Shown: piece after piece, positions 40,651 through 51,775 of the stretch
Position numbering within the stretch: position 1 is the first letter of the stretch
Layout of the letters: each line of letters begins with the position of its first letter
Assembly: GCF_022539505.1 (NCBI RefSeq)
Contig: NC_061508.1
Coordinates: 268,838,736-268,902,735 of the forward strand
Source of the DNA: Lolium rigidum
Lineage: Eukaryota; Streptophyta; Magnoliopsida; Poales; Poaceae
Length of the DNA stretch: 64,000 nucleotides
Direction of reading: 5' to 3'
Made by a program: the position numbers and the translations under genes
Notes under the pieces: generated by a model
Seen by the model: only the letters and a program-made list of their open reading frames with translations
Told to the model about the DNA's origin: nothing
Database searches by the model: none

Positions 40651-40980
40651 TTGTTGCTCTTTTTCTTAAGGCAGGGGCCCCAAGAGAAACAGAAGCTAGC
40701 TGACAAGCAGAAGAGGTTGGATGCCGACCTCGTCAGAGTAATGGAACCGTTGACGCCAACGAATACCACCTTGTCTTACTCCCGCAAGTACGCCCTAGAG
40801 GAGCACAAAAGGAAGCCAGCATACTATTTGTTATACGGAGTATTTCTGATCCCGGTGAAGAAACTAGTAGCTAATGCTGATTATTTTGTTTTTGTGTGCG
40901 TCTCTTCTTGGATTTTGAGCATGTGGTCAAAGACCACGTCCACGCGTACTTTTGCGCTTAAACTTCTAGCCATCGCCTGA
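40651..40980 (+). CDS. Unidentified plus-strand ORF, possible exon fragment
   Basis: 109-aa ORF. Its middle part (KQKLADKQKRLDADLVRVME, then SYSRKYALEEHKRKPAYYLL) has gene-like codon use and a charged helix, and a TTCTTAAGGCAG acceptor-like site lies at 40660-40671. The last third is hydrophobic and Trp/Ser-rich and may be noncoding. I do not recognise the family. It could be a captured exon; it has no partner exons nearby that I can see. Confidence 0.3.
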   Translation: MLLFFLRQGPQEKQKLADKQKRLDADLVRVMEPLTPTNTTLSYSRKYALEEHKRKPAYYLLYGVFLIPVKKLVANADYFVFVCVSSWILSMWSKTTSTRTFALKLLAIA

Positions 40981-41687
40981 CAATTAAACAAGCCCTCTCA
41001 AAAATTATGCCGACATTGCTACTGATATTTTCCTTCTGCAGATACTACATTCGATGCACTTATATCTCCTTTTTACAGATATTTCCTCTTACAAATGCTA
41101 TGTTTGATGCTTGCGAGATCAAATTTCTATCTCCAACTTTGCAAGGATTATCTAAGAATCAGTGCACTTTCTCTCCATCCAAATTGAAAAGCTCACATAG
41201 ATGGTAAGTGGTGAGAATATCCATGAAGGAGCCAACTAATCTATTTTTACCGTCTAATTAGGGACAGAAATCATTCCAATTAGGAAGTTAAGCTTGTTGA
41301 TTTCCGTTTAATCAGATTTTGACCCACGATCTTCACAGTTTATGAACCAAAATACAGCTTTATTTAGGTTATGCTGTGGAAACCAGTTGACTGCAGTTTT
41401 CTGCTCGGGCCTTACTGCTCCATTTCCTAATGAACAGAAATATAACTGCATATTATGAAACGGAAAAAAGGATGACAGTTGTGGCTTCTGTAACAGAATT
41501 AATAATGGAAACCAAGCTGCGAACGAGCAGTATGATAGGCATTCCAGAACAGGTTTGACAACATTTGGTAAATTTTGACGTCCCTCGTCTAAAACATGTC
41601 CATATCGGACTGCATATTCTCCTGGAAGTTACACAGTTTCAGACATGTGACATATCCTAGCTACAACTACGGCTGGGGAGCCGATCA

Positions 41688-43838
41688 TCAGACATAAACA
41701 CCGCTTGCAAGGAGCACGAACAGAGATCCAAAGCCCTGTGAAACAATTAAAGATATGCATCAATCACCCGACACGGAATTATGAAACCACCTATGCTCTT
41801 TTACGGGGCGTACCAGAAAGACAGAAGCAACAGATGCTGTGACTATCTCCTTTGCTAAACTACGGTTCCGCCTTGAAGTCGTGGCTTCATAACTGAAATG
41901 GGCCAAAAATGGCTAGTTAGGTTTTTGTAAATTAAAGTGCTAAAGTACTTAGAAAAAATCAATAGTTAAAGGTTCAAAGAAACACATGTGTTCACTGATA
42001 AATTTCATGTTAACTCCAAAATGCGTATGCCTCATTTCCAATTAACTATTTTTGATAAATAACCAGACTTTACTTACTAAGCTACTAGAGACACACAAAC
42101 ACAAAATAGAGCCACACACACACAATATGGAATGACAGTCATACGATATTGCTCAAAACCTAGGAGTTTGTACTTGAGCTAGAGCGGTGAGGCCTTTTTG
42201 GAATCAAGGATTTGTGATAGGAATATCGTAGGATTTCAACCAATAGGAATATTTCCTACAGAGGTCTTTAGAGCAACGAAATGAGGCCATCAAATCAAAA
42301 TGGAAATGCTTTCCTAAACCCACATTCTATAGATTCCTAACAAGACATAAGGTTAGACCTCTTGGAAATTCTCCATTGTGTCTATAACATCAACCGCGTG
42401 AGCCTTAACACTAATAAAAGCTCGAGTTTTTTCTGTGCTGCATAGCCTTGTGATTTTTTTTTTATTTAGGGCTCAGCGGGACATGACATCCAATTCTTAC
42501 CTTTTCCTATTTCTATTTTCATATTGATGCATTCCAAAGAGTCCCCAAGTGATATGCATATTCATTATGCTTCAGTAAGCATGAGTAGGAGACAATCAGA
42601 ACTATTAGGTATATAGCTAACTGTATTCAGAGCAAGAACTTTGCAGTCTATATTGCTCGAGAACATGTGCTACCCATGAATATAAAAACTTTGGAGCTAA
42701 CATTTTAGAAAACAGCAACAATATGTAATTCATACTAGTTGGTTAAGGGCCAATGTGTTAACCACAGATTCTGGGCACAAGGATAGCTTGGTCGATTACC
42801 ACCAACTTGCCAAAGATAAAGACTAACTAGGACAAATTAGTCTAGGTTGCACAATTTTATAGGTAGTCAATAACAGGTACAACCAAGTTTCTACCTGTCC
42901 TGGCCTGTCTTAAACAGAGTAATAATTGTGTGCTTCGATTGGTTATTTTCATAGTGTCTGTGGTAATGGCATAATGTACCAACATCTAGCTAGTAATACC
43001 ACAAAATATATGAAGCTAAACATCACTACCAATAGGAAGCAACAAAAACAACCATCCTTCTATTCAGCAGAACAAGAATATGTAACTTGGCCCATGGATC
43101 TATCCTCATGTTCTGTCCTAGCAGCCCAAATCTAATACTCCCTCCATCATGAAAAGGATGTGGCGGACTTGTCTAAATTCGGATGTATCTTTAAATAGTG
43201 ATCCATTTGGAGACGGAGGGAGTAGAACGTACCCAAACTCTAATTCCAGAAATCCAAATAATTGTTTGCAAGCAAATCCTTTCCTAACACGCTGAATGAA
43301 GAGGTTGCAAGATCCAACGAATTTCACCATCAACCGCAAAAATTGAACTTCCAAAATTCCTGAAACAAGACTAAGCCCATCCGTGCAACCTGAACCCATA
43401 AAGGAAAGCACATTCGATACCTCCAATAAGCACGTTGGAAAACGGCACTTCCCAGTGAGAAGAAGCCAAAACAATACAGCCTAAACTCATCGTGGCAGGG
43501 TTACTCCCCTAGAGGATTCTACCCCTACTGTCTGAGCTAAGCAGTTAACAGTACGGCCAAGTGGCAGATCAACACATCAGATCCCTTATTCCAACCCGCG
43601 GATGAACCAATTCCGCCAGGTAGGTCGATACCAAACACATACACCAGACCAGATCGGATCAGATCATCGATCCCCATGAATCGCACGAGGAGCTGGGCAG
43701 ATGCGGAATGGGGCAGACGACTCACATGAAGAAGGAGGCAGTGAGCATGAGGCCGACGGAAACCATGACGACGGCCAGCGTCGGGTACCATTCCACCGGC
43801 ACGGGGCTCGAGATCGCCTTCGCCGCCTGCGAGATCAT
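41688..43838 (-). CDS. OST5: Oligosaccharyltransferase subunit OST5/TMEM258 homologue (79 aa)
   Basis: Three exons on the minus strand: 43838-43726, 41892-41814 and 41735-41688, all with GT..AG borders and correct phase, giving 240 bp and 79 residues, the same length as human TMEM258. The protein starts MISQAAKAISSPVPVEWYPT. It has one membrane helix (LAVVMVSVGLMLTASFF), a short basic loop (SRRNRSLAKEI) and a second helix (SVASVFLGFGSLFVLL), ending ASGVYV. TMEM258/OST5 is a small ER-membrane subunit of the oligosaccharyltransferase complex that transfers the N-glycan to proteins. The gene is intact. A 1.8-kb first intron carries two MITEs. The 5' leader is GC-rich, as in many grass housekeeping genes. 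Confidence 0.93.
42191..42547. mobile_element. Tourist-like MITE in OST5 intron 1
   Basis: Left end GGCCTTTTTGGAATCAAGGA and right end with complement GGGGACTCTTTGGAATGCAT are inverted. Inner TAGGAATATCGTAGGATTTC is the pattern of grass Tourist MITEs. The borders are degenerate and no clean target duplication is seen. Confidence 0.45.
43138..43223. mobile_element. Stowaway MITE in OST5 intron 1, 86 bp
   Basis: Terminal inverted repeats CTCCCTCC and GGAGGGAG, flanked by TA at 43136-43137 and 43224-43225. The very short length is within the Stowaway range. Confidence 0.88.
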
Positions 43839-43960
43839 CACCAACGGCGCGTAAGTAACTCGCCAAACCCTGAACCATAAGGGTCGGGGTTTATGGGCTT
43901 ACCATCTCGCCGGATCTGAGGTGACGCTGCTCGTCGTCGCCGCCGCGTGCCGACTGGTCG
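43839..43960 (-). promoter_or_regulatory. OST5 5' leader and proximal promoter
   Basis: GC-rich sequence with CGCCGCC repeats typical of a grass promoter. On the minus strand GAGATG|GTAAGCC (about 43900) and TGGTTCAG|GGTTTG (about 43872) could border a tiny leader intron. No TATA box. Confidence 0.4.
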
Positions 43961-44181
43961 TCTCGTCTCCGCCGCGACGAACTGGTGTGGTCTCTGGTGG
44001 GCAGAGGACACAGTTGGGCAAGCCTTGAGTTTGGGAGGAATTCACGTGGGCCTTCAGGTCTGGATCTCAAGGTCCAGAAAACGGCCTACAAGATGCATTG
44101 GGCCGCGAGCCCAGGAACTGATGAATTGTGAGCACGAAAGTTAGAAGCCCGCGGTGTAATGGATTCTCAGTTGGAAATAAG

Positions 44182-44895
44182 GGCAATTCCTATACACCGA
44201 CCAGGTCGGTGGTTACCGCGCGCCGCACACCCCAGCGCGCGCGGTATGGGCCGGCCTGGTCGGCCTATTTCACGTTTATTTCTGTTTTCTGTTTTTTTTT
44301 CTTTTCTTTTTTTTCTTTTTCTTTTTCTGTTTCTTTTTTTGTTTTTGTTTCTTTTCTGTTTATTTTCTTTTTTGTAAAAATTTAAAAAGTTCAAATCTAA
44401 AATTTGTTTAAATTCAAAAAATGTTCAAATCTGAAAATCGTTCAAATTCGAAAAATGTTCAAATCGGAAAATCGTTCAAATTTTAAATTTGTTCATATTC
44501 AAAAAATCGTTCAAACATAAAAATAGTTCAAAATAAAATAAAAATCAAATTTGAAAATTGTTCAACTTAAAAATCTTTTCAAATTTGAGAACTGTTCTAA
44601 TTTTTTTAAATTATATTTTTTAAGAATATTCGTTTTTTAAAAAAATTCATGTTTGTGAAAAATAGAAATTTTTCGGGAAAAACCCGAATTATGGAAAATA
44701 AAAAAGAAACAACAGAAAAAAAGGAAACGAAAACGAGAATTACCTTCTAGTGGGCCGCGGCCCAACTAGCCACCGCAGCCACACAGGGGTAGCGAAATGA
44801 AACAGCCGGTCGGGGATAGTGTGCCGGGCCCAACAACGGCCGGGGGTGTGCGGCTCCACGCTCGGCACCGACCAGGTCGGTGTAAAGCAGCCCCC
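44182..44895. mobile_element. Mutator-like MITE with palindromic termini, 714 bp
   Basis: Ends GGCAATTCCTATACACCGAC and (complement) GGGGGCTGCTTTACACCGAC, each followed by AGGTCGGTG and a GCACACCCC motif. The flanking 8-bp duplication GAAATAAG is exact (44174-44181, 44896-44903). ACCGACCAGGTCGGT is itself nearly palindromic, so each end is a small cruciform. The interior is AT-rich with repeated GTTCAAATCTGAAAATCGTT; ORFs through the T-runs are noise. Confidence 0.82.
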
Positions 44896-44903
44896 GAAAT
44901 AAG

Positions 44904-46259
44904 ACTACCTACTCCCTGGAGCTTTTCCCCTAAAAAAAAAGAGAGCTTCCTAGAGCTTTATGGGATCTTTTGTAAATGAAATAATTTTCAAAAGAAATTG
45001 TCAGTTTTGCAAACTCTGACCTTCACTACATCTGGTTTTGAAAGCATTAATCTTCATATCATGTTTGATTCTATATATCTGTGTCATCAATCTTAATTAT
45101 TCGTAAACCTATGACCTGTGTACATTGCTCCTCCTCATTGCATGTATATACTAGAGACTAATGTGTTTTGTTCCAAGACTTGTGTCATGCAGGGAATATA
45201 GATGGTTTTGGTGCCTCATTGCATTGCCCCTATATGGCTATGTTCATCATCTGATGTTCATCCAAGTGAGTGACTACCTCAAATGCAGGGTGTGGAACTC
45301 GAATTCTAATTATTGTGGCATACATTTGCTTGCATTGTTTTTAGACATCCAAGCCCCCAACAAGGTAGGCAATGCCAAAAATCTCATTTCTAACCATGGG
45401 CATCGGTCTATTCGGCCACTTCTTGCAATAATACATTCAACACTAGAAGTCTAAGATTGCAAACTTATAGGAAGGTTGTCAAGATCCCGAGATCGCTCAA
45501 CAAATTTATCCATGCTCTTGTCAAAAGAGCTATCAAACACCAGGTTGTGTATGTCTAATATGCAGAGACCATGGTAATGAAGTTCTTCCATTGTCTACAA
45601 AAAAATCTATTTTCCCACCATCTTTCTCGATGGTGTTTGGGATCCTTGAAGTTGTGTTGTGCTTAAATTTCACCGTTCTCGAACAACTAAAAATATGACC
45701 CAGATTAAGATCTATATCCTTCCATACTCCCCCCCCCCCCCCAAAAAAATAGAATATATATTTCCTATGTAGTTTGGTCTTCTCTATGCGGGAAATTTAA
45801 AACTTCTCGCGCCATCCACACTTGACCCGACACAACCGACGATAATAGGGTTTAGATTGACTGACGTTGTGAACGAAACACATTGGGTGACTTAAGCATT
45901 TTTTACACCATGTATTCTCCGTCCATTGGCGGCTACACTTCACATATGTATCATCAATGCAGAAGACACAACCTAGCATACGCCTAGAAAGCCCAAGTTC
46001 GAGACGGAGGGATCTTGTCTAGGGGCGGACCTAGGTACAGCCTAGTGGGAGCCTAGGCCCCCACCCCCACCACACCGAAATTTTAAATTCCATTAGTACT
46101 TGTACATATTTTAGAGAAAATTTACTCGAATTCTAAAAATTCAGTGAAGAAGTGCCCTACACAAATGAAATGCGCCCCAGTGACATATTGTTATAGGTCC
46201 ACCTCTGATCATGTAGCAGAGAGCTGCGGGACGAGGGTACTAGCCCAAGGTCGATCTTC
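44904..46259. other. Intergenic, unrecognised
   Basis: No convincing gene. It includes a run of C followed by A at about 45728-45748 (slippage-prone), a short minus ORF at 45797-45979 rich in Cys that I cannot place, and GGGGCGGACCTAGG at 46022, a worn repeat end. Confidence 0.35.
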
Positions 46260-46501
46260 ATGGGCAAGCTGGCGACTAAGATCCTTGTCATGTGCTCCAC
46301 TAGCTCTCTACTCGCAACATCTGCTCTGGCTAGCGATCTGCCCGCTTACCAGGTCAGCATCACTGCTTCCTTTTTACCCTTCTTTGTTCTCATAAATTTC
46401 TATATGTTGTATCTTGAACTGAAAAAATATTTTGATTTTTATGGTTGCAGCATGCCTTGAGTTCTTGTCTTGAGTCAATCCTCAATGGCACAATCCACTA
46501 A
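46260..46501 (+). CDS. Candidate 47-aa secreted peptide, two exons
   Basis: ATG at 46260 in fair context. MGKLATKILVMCSTSSLLAT followed by SALASD has the charged start, hydrophobic core and small residues of a signal peptide. A GT donor at 46353 (TACCAG|GTCAGC) and acceptor GGTTGCAG at 46450 join in frame to HALSSCLESILNGTIH and a stop at 46499. Total 48 codons including stop. One Cys in the mature part and no family recognised. It may be the remnant of a larger gene or a chance ORF. Confidence 0.3.
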
Positions 46502-46619
46502 GTACCTGGTGTTTCCATCTTAATATTTAGTTCTCTTTTTTTATTCAAGTACATGTTCAACACCAATTATTTCCTCATTTTGCATGAATGAATCCTACTT
46601 TTGTACCTCAAGTTGGTGC

Positions 46620-47290
46620 TATATTTAGAAATCTAGACCATGCTTGGCCGTGGTGGGTTAATTATGGAGGTCAAATAAGGCTTTGAGATCAGAAGAAGGT
46701 ACACAAATAAGAACAAGTCTGATGGCAAGGTCACTTCATGTCGATATGTTTGTGCAAAGGAGGGTTATCGAGCATGCGACAGGCGAAATCAAGTGATAAA
46801 TAATCCTTGGACTAAAACAAGAACAGGTTGTGATGCTCATATGTGTCTTTCACTTGACCGAGCGGTAGGAGATAACGATGTGACCTAATTGGTTCTTGCA
46901 CCCAATCAGAACCTTTATTGTCCATAAACCTTTCATTTGATGGTATCACATCGCAAGATTTTAGAAATGCACAAGCCTTTAAAATTGAAGTAGCAGATGA
47001 TTCAAAGTCCGCACATGAGTTGGCTAGTCACCAATTTGGTGGGACAATTAATCTTTCCTACACTTATTGTGATCATAAAAACCATGAGGGAGTAGGCATA
47101 TGGTCAAGAAGGTACCCGCAAAAAAAAATGGTCAAGAAGGAAATATGTTGAAGTATTTTCAGGATAAGAATACCGAGAACACTTGGTTCTAATATACTTT
47201 GCAGTTGGATCGTGAAGAAAACATATCCACCATATTTTGGATTGTTGCCAAAATAATCATTGATTATGCACACTTGCACATGAAAGCGTT
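46620..47290 (+). pseudogene. FAR1/FHY3-type (MULE-derived) transposase remnant
   Basis: Plus-strand fragments in shifting frames: FEIRRRYTNKNKSDGKVTSC then RYVCAKEGYRACDRRNQV and TRTGCDAHMCLSLDRAVGDN (the FAR1 DNA-binding domain, with its Cys pattern), a stop where VT..LV follows, then FDGITSQDFRNAQAFKIEVA, GGTINLSYTYCDHKNHEG and TIFWIVAKIIIDYAH (the start of the MULE transposase region). The catalytic part is absent. FAR1 domains bind DNA and derive from Mutator-like transposases. At least three frame breaks. Confidence 0.75.
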
Positions 47291-48625
47291 CGCGGTTGCA
47301 CACTTGCATATGGAAGCAGATCGACAGCTCGCCCACCGTGCTACTGCTAAGTGTAGCCTCGTCAGTCTTCAGGGATGGATCTCACTCTCAGCCCCCATCG
47401 CCGTGCGTCGCATCTCATCTCTCCCGCTGGTGACGGATGAATGGACGGACGGATAAGTGCAGCGCCGTCTAGAGACGATAGGTGCTGCGAAAAAGAAGAA
47501 CCAACGTCTCACGTAGTCACGTTTCAGTTCAGCTTTGCCTTCTCCTCCAACATCGATCGTAGCCTCGTAACTGGCATTGCTTATTCTTGGGTACAACAAA
47601 GGAAACCAAGATTTTGTCTAGCCGACGTTAGCTAGCTGGTCAAGTCGCTATCGGAATATCGGCAACTATAGTTTCTGTTCAATTAACCTCTGTAATTTCC
47701 TTGACTCGAAAGAAAAATATGTATGTTCGTTTAGCTTGTCATCATTTAAGGATCTTATAAAATCCTAAAGGTACCCCTCATTTGGTCCTAAATGCTAGAA
47801 TGTTATGTCATGTGACTGGTGATGTTTTTACAAGAGTTTTTATTAGTGTCTTACAAGAGTTATACTAACAACCACATTCAAGAGGTGGAACTGACGGTTC
47901 GTCGAATTTTTTTTACCATCGCACTTTAAATTTAGAGTGAATTTCACCTTTCACCCTGCGAGTTTATGCATTTGCATGATGTTACCGGCCTCAGTTTAGC
48001 ATATTGCTTACTATCTTTAGATATTACCGGCATGTTGCATCGACGTGGCACGAAAACTTGCGTAAAGATCGGATGATTATCGCCGTTCATGTCTAGACTT
48101 GTGTTATCTATATGTTTCATTCCTTGTTGTCGTTTTGGTTTTTTTTTCTTTTGGACCCGATGATCACTTCACACCTTGCTCAATGTACATGTAGGGAGCT
48201 TCATTTTATGGCTGAAAGTGCTCCACCGAGCTCTCACCTGGCAGCCAAAAGGCGATCCTAGAACAGCAACGAGGTACTAGTAGCAAAATAATGTATGCAG
48301 TACACAACAAGATCTTCCTCTGGGTCACACGGCGTACCACCTCTTCGCCCATCCATCGCTCCGTTGCGCACTTGCGCTTGAGATTCGTTCGTACGTTCAT
48401 TTTGTGTGGCGAAGGCGCGATGGTACGCGCGCGGTGTCTGCTTTTCAGACACCGGCAGCAGGGGCGTAGCGGGCTAGCGGCGATAGGCGTGTCTGTCCGA
48501 TTCGGGCAGAACCACAGCTGGTGCCTGAATTCCCCGTCAGACTTTACCCTGTTTCTTTCTCCTCTAGGTTTTCCGTCTAGAAAGCGAGACCTACTTTGAT
48601 ATCTCCCGTTTGCTGCCGATCTTCT

Positions 48626-49958
48626 TTTTTTCGAAATGAGGGAAATATCGCCCCAGTTTCTGCATCCAAAGCGACGGCTTTTTTTATTAGATTATTCACG
48701 AAACCTTACAAGAAAAAATACAAAATATCAAACTTGAAGCAACCTTACTATACCTACAGTGGGATGAAGAGGGTGACAATACACCAACTCAAATCATCCA
48801 AAACTAAATGCCTTCTCAGACCGCCCAATAGCAGGTGAGAAACATATTCAGTCAAGCAGACTCTCAGCACAGGCCAACGCACACGCCACAGGAGTTGCTC
48901 CCGCCGTCTTCCTCGACTCCATCTTTAAAAGAGATCAACGCATTAACCTTGCAAGACCTGTCGTCGATGCCACCATGACGCCAGACGGCTCCACCCTCCT
49001 GCACGTATACATCATCCCGCATCCGTCGTCGATACCCCGCAGCGACCATGCCACCGAGACTCGGCGCCAACAATGTGGTAGATGAACACCACTCCACCGA
49101 AGACCGCCAACATCCAGCCATCCGCTCCAAAAACGATGCCCCAAGAGGTAGAACGACGCAGGACGCGCCGCCATCGTCCGATCCGGGAGACCCGGATCTA
49201 GGGTTTCCCGAGCAGACGACGAGTGAGAAACCGCATACTGCGTCGACGATGCCTTCAAGAAGGTTGCGGCGCGACACGTCGCCATCGTCCGCCAACCGAG
49301 GTCGGAACACGGTTTTCACTTGGCAGCCGTGCATCCCCAACTCGCCGAGTGTAGTGCCAAGACGGGCAAAGATGACGCCTTCGACAAGGTAACGACGTCG
49401 ACCGACGCCGCCATCATCCGCCAAGACCGAGGTCGAGGCTCAGTTTTCACCGGCCGCCATGACACCCCGGATAGGATCACCATCGCCGGAAACCCGTGTG
49501 AGATCCCACGATCCCCCACACAGACTACCAGCTCGGCCGACCACCTCCGACGAAGAAGAAGGCCGCCTCCTCCATCGAACCCGAGGTTGCTGCCCCGGCG
49601 TCCTCGAACCGCGGGAGAAACCCAAGGTCACCACCCCGCACCGGCGAGAAGCGGAGGGATGGCGCAAACCGTCCCCACCACCGGCCACCACCGGTGTGCC
49701 ACCGACGGGAGGCGAGGGAGGCCGCGACGACTCGGCCACCGCCACCCCTTCTTCCTCCGACCGTCGCCACCCCGCCATCACACGAGATGGAGGAGGTCTA
49801 CCGCCGCCGCCGTCGAGGGGATGACCCAGCCGCCGTCCCATCCGCGTCAAGAGGGAAAGCCCCCGCCGCCGCCACGCCCCGAGGTCTTTGCCCCGGCGGC
49901 GCTGCCGGCGGCGGCGGCGGGAGGAGGAGGGTTGGGGTTGGGGGCGGCTAGGGTTGGG
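48626..49958 (-). mobile_element. 1.3-kb retroposon with 11-bp target duplication
   Basis: GCCGATCTTCT flanks the insert (48615-48625 and 49959-49969). The left edge is the complement of a poly(A) tail (TTTTTTTCGAAATGAGG), so it is on the minus strand. Copy B of the duplicated segment shows the uninterrupted site near 57563-57580. The 5' half (49400-49958) is very GC-rich and begins CCTAGCCGCCCCC; long ORFs there (for example 48864-49424 minus, 186 aa) have no endonuclease or RT motif. It may be a deleted LINE or a non-autonomous retroposon. Confidence 0.85.
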
Positions 49959-50326
49959 GCCGATCTTCTGTTTGGATTTGAAGCGATATGGCCAGCTGAT
50001 TTCGTTTCTATCATTGGTAAGACTGAGACAACTCACACGTGGTGGTTGATGTATCTGGGACAAAGTTCGGTTGGTCAGTTAGTGGGTTGCCTGAGCTTCA
50101 TGGCACTGGGGTTGGTTGGTCTTTTGCTTCGATTGTAGCCAGCCAAAATACATATATAGTGGTGTTTTATTCTCTCGAAATGACCTGACATAGTTTTCTT
50201 ACGCATCCCACATTGTATCCCTGATTTTATTGGACGCTTGGGAGATCTGTATCCCATATCGTGATTATCGATCTAGAGTAATGGTGGTCTTGAGTATTCA
50301 CACGACCAAATTGATGATAGTACTAC

Positions 50327-50340
50327 TTCAAAAAAAAAAT
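50327..50340 (+). mobile_element. Tail-only retroposon insertion (14 bp)
   Basis: TTCAAAAAAAAAAT lies between two exact copies of TTGATGATAGTACTAC (50311-50326, 50341-50356). Only a poly(A) tail and three or so bases were inserted, with a normal-length target duplication. Confidence 0.8.
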
Positions 50341-51164
50341 TTGATGATAGTACTACCATAAATCCACATCAATGCACGTGTCACGAGCGAAGAATGTTGG
50401 TACTCCACCACCGGGGTGCAAACACGATGGCACAAAGGGCTCTCCACCTTGATGTTTTTTTTTGCGGGTAATCTCCTCCTTGATGTTGCTCGCCGGAATG
50501 ATCCCAATGCACGAGCTTTTAGGAATTTCTCGCTGGTACCTTCTGTAGTTTTGTTTGTAGAATATTAAACGGGATGTCACTCTTTGAGCGATCGTAGGGG
50601 CAAAGCATTTGAGCTTGTTTCTAACTTGAACTCCTCGTTCTTGATCAATGAAGTAGGCAAAGCTTTTGCCTTGTTTTTTGAAAAAGCAGCATGCACTATA
50701 TCGGGATTGTTTTGTATGTTACTATGGTGTACCCGATAACAGGTTAACTTTTCCAAACCAAGAGAAAAAACAAATAATTTGACCTTGACTATGGACATGT
50801 ACAGTATAATAATTTCCAAATAAATGTGGCTATCCTAATCCTATATAAACAGTTGTAAGTTGATTGGTGTCCACGTATCCTGTTAACACAATCCTCCAAT
50901 CCAAAAATTAAAGAGGATTGTTTTTTATTATTATTTACAATCCTCCAATCCTAGGACTAGTAGGAGGAACAAGAGCAAAGAGCCAATCCAATCATTCACG
51001 ATCATGTGTTAGTGAAAAAGACACCCTTCATCACTTGTTTTGTTGCGCACAGGGCATCCGATGTCTACGCATACCATGTGCACCACACAACCATCCAAGG
51101 TAGAGCTGTACGTAATCCTTGTTTTTTTTTGCGATAAGTACTACGTAATCCTTGTGAATGGACA
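50341..51164. other. Intergenic interval
   Basis: No intact gene. It holds the end of copy A (50930-51020) and a 19-bp retroposon tail at 51123-51141. Confidence 0.4.
51123..51141 (-). mobile_element. Tail-only retroposon insertion (19 bp)
   Basis: TTTTTTTTGCGATAAGTAC (minus strand: GTACTTATCGCAAAAAAAA) between two copies of TACGTAATCCTTGT (51109-51122, 51142-51155). TTATCGCAAAA is the common end of LINE transcripts here. Confidence 0.8.
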
Positions 51165-51775
51165 CACAGTTCAAATTTGGAAGATGAAGATATTGCTGAA
51201 GATTAAAGTGTTTGTGTGGTATCTGCGTTGAGGGTAGTTCTTACCAAAGATAATTTTGTTAAACGCAATTGACAGAAAAGTAAAACATGTGTCTATTGTC
51301 ACCAAGACGAGACTATATAACATCTTTTCTTCCATTGCAAACTTGCTAGATCTATATGGTCATCCATCTAGATAGGTTCTACCTTATACTCATTATGTAT
51401 CGTTGCGAATATATTTGGCATTTGGCTCAATGGTGTGGATCCTAGGTTTAAACTACTTATTTGGATGAGAACGACTGTCATTATTGTCGCTTTGGCTATA
51501 TAGAAATGATAAGATTTTTAATAATAAAAATGCTTCTCTTATGCAGGTTATTTACCGGTCCACAGCTACTCTCCGTTTGTGGTCGTTTCTACAACGTGTG
51601 GCGCGTAGAGACATCTTTATGGAGTTGTGTACACGGTTAGAGGATACGGTGAGTGATATTTTTTTCCCAACATGGATGGAAACGTCATCTACGTATTGGC
51701 CCTCCCACGCCTTAGCTCTTTTATGCTTTTTTCTTGAACACTACTCTAGTGTCTTTTTTATTTCGGGTTAAAACT
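51165..51775 (+). pseudogene. LINE RT C-terminal fragment (zf-RVT)
   Basis: Plus-strand: VQIWKMKILLKIKVFVWYLR (51168), then a frameshifted zinc-binding stretch (TCVYCHQDET, HLFFHCKLARSIWS near 51280-51360), then ALWLYRNDKIFNNKNASLMQ and VIYRSTATLRLWSFLQRVAR to the stop at 51769. This is the C-terminal cap of plant non-LTR reverse transcriptases. It continues in the same decayed state as the fragments at 52925, 54840 and 57760. Confidence 0.8.

Larger units (their letters stand above)
47330..51020 (+). repeat. Duplicated segment, copy A
   Basis: Four blocks are colinear with copy B at 55195-63290: 47372-47660 with 55219-55620; 48205-48625 with 56765-57575; 49959-50110 plus 50255-50310 with 57575-57725 plus 63060-63118; 50930-51000 with 63166-63286. 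Shared strings include AACCACAGCTGGTGCCTGAA, TTTCGTTTCTATCATTGGTA and CTAGGACTAGTAGGAG. Copy A carries insertions at 48626-49958 and 50327-50340 that copy B lacks. No intact gene is left in either copy. Confidence 0.75.

Noticed and set aside
42926..43474. ORFs in OST5 intron 1
   Set aside because: They run across a Stowaway MITE and lie inside an intron bounded by perfect splice sites; no family recognised.
43537..43878. 113-aa minus-strand ORF over OST5 exon 1
   Set aside because: Wrong frame for the conserved OST5 exon and reads through its splice donor.
44128..44394. Phe/Ser-rich and Lys-rich ORFs in the T-run of the Mutator-like MITE
   Set aside because: Produced by TTTTCTTTTT low-complexity sequence on both strands.
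45728..45748. C-run followed by A-run as a possible functional motif
   Set aside because: Simple homopolymers, slippage- and error-prone, with no other signal.
47073..47336. 87-aa minus-strand ORF
   Set aside because: Antisense to the FAR1-type remnant; no independent support.
49320..50138. 272-aa plus-strand ORF
   Set aside because: Pro/Arg/His-rich reading of the GC-rich half of a minus-strand retroposon; it crosses the retroposon border and target duplication.
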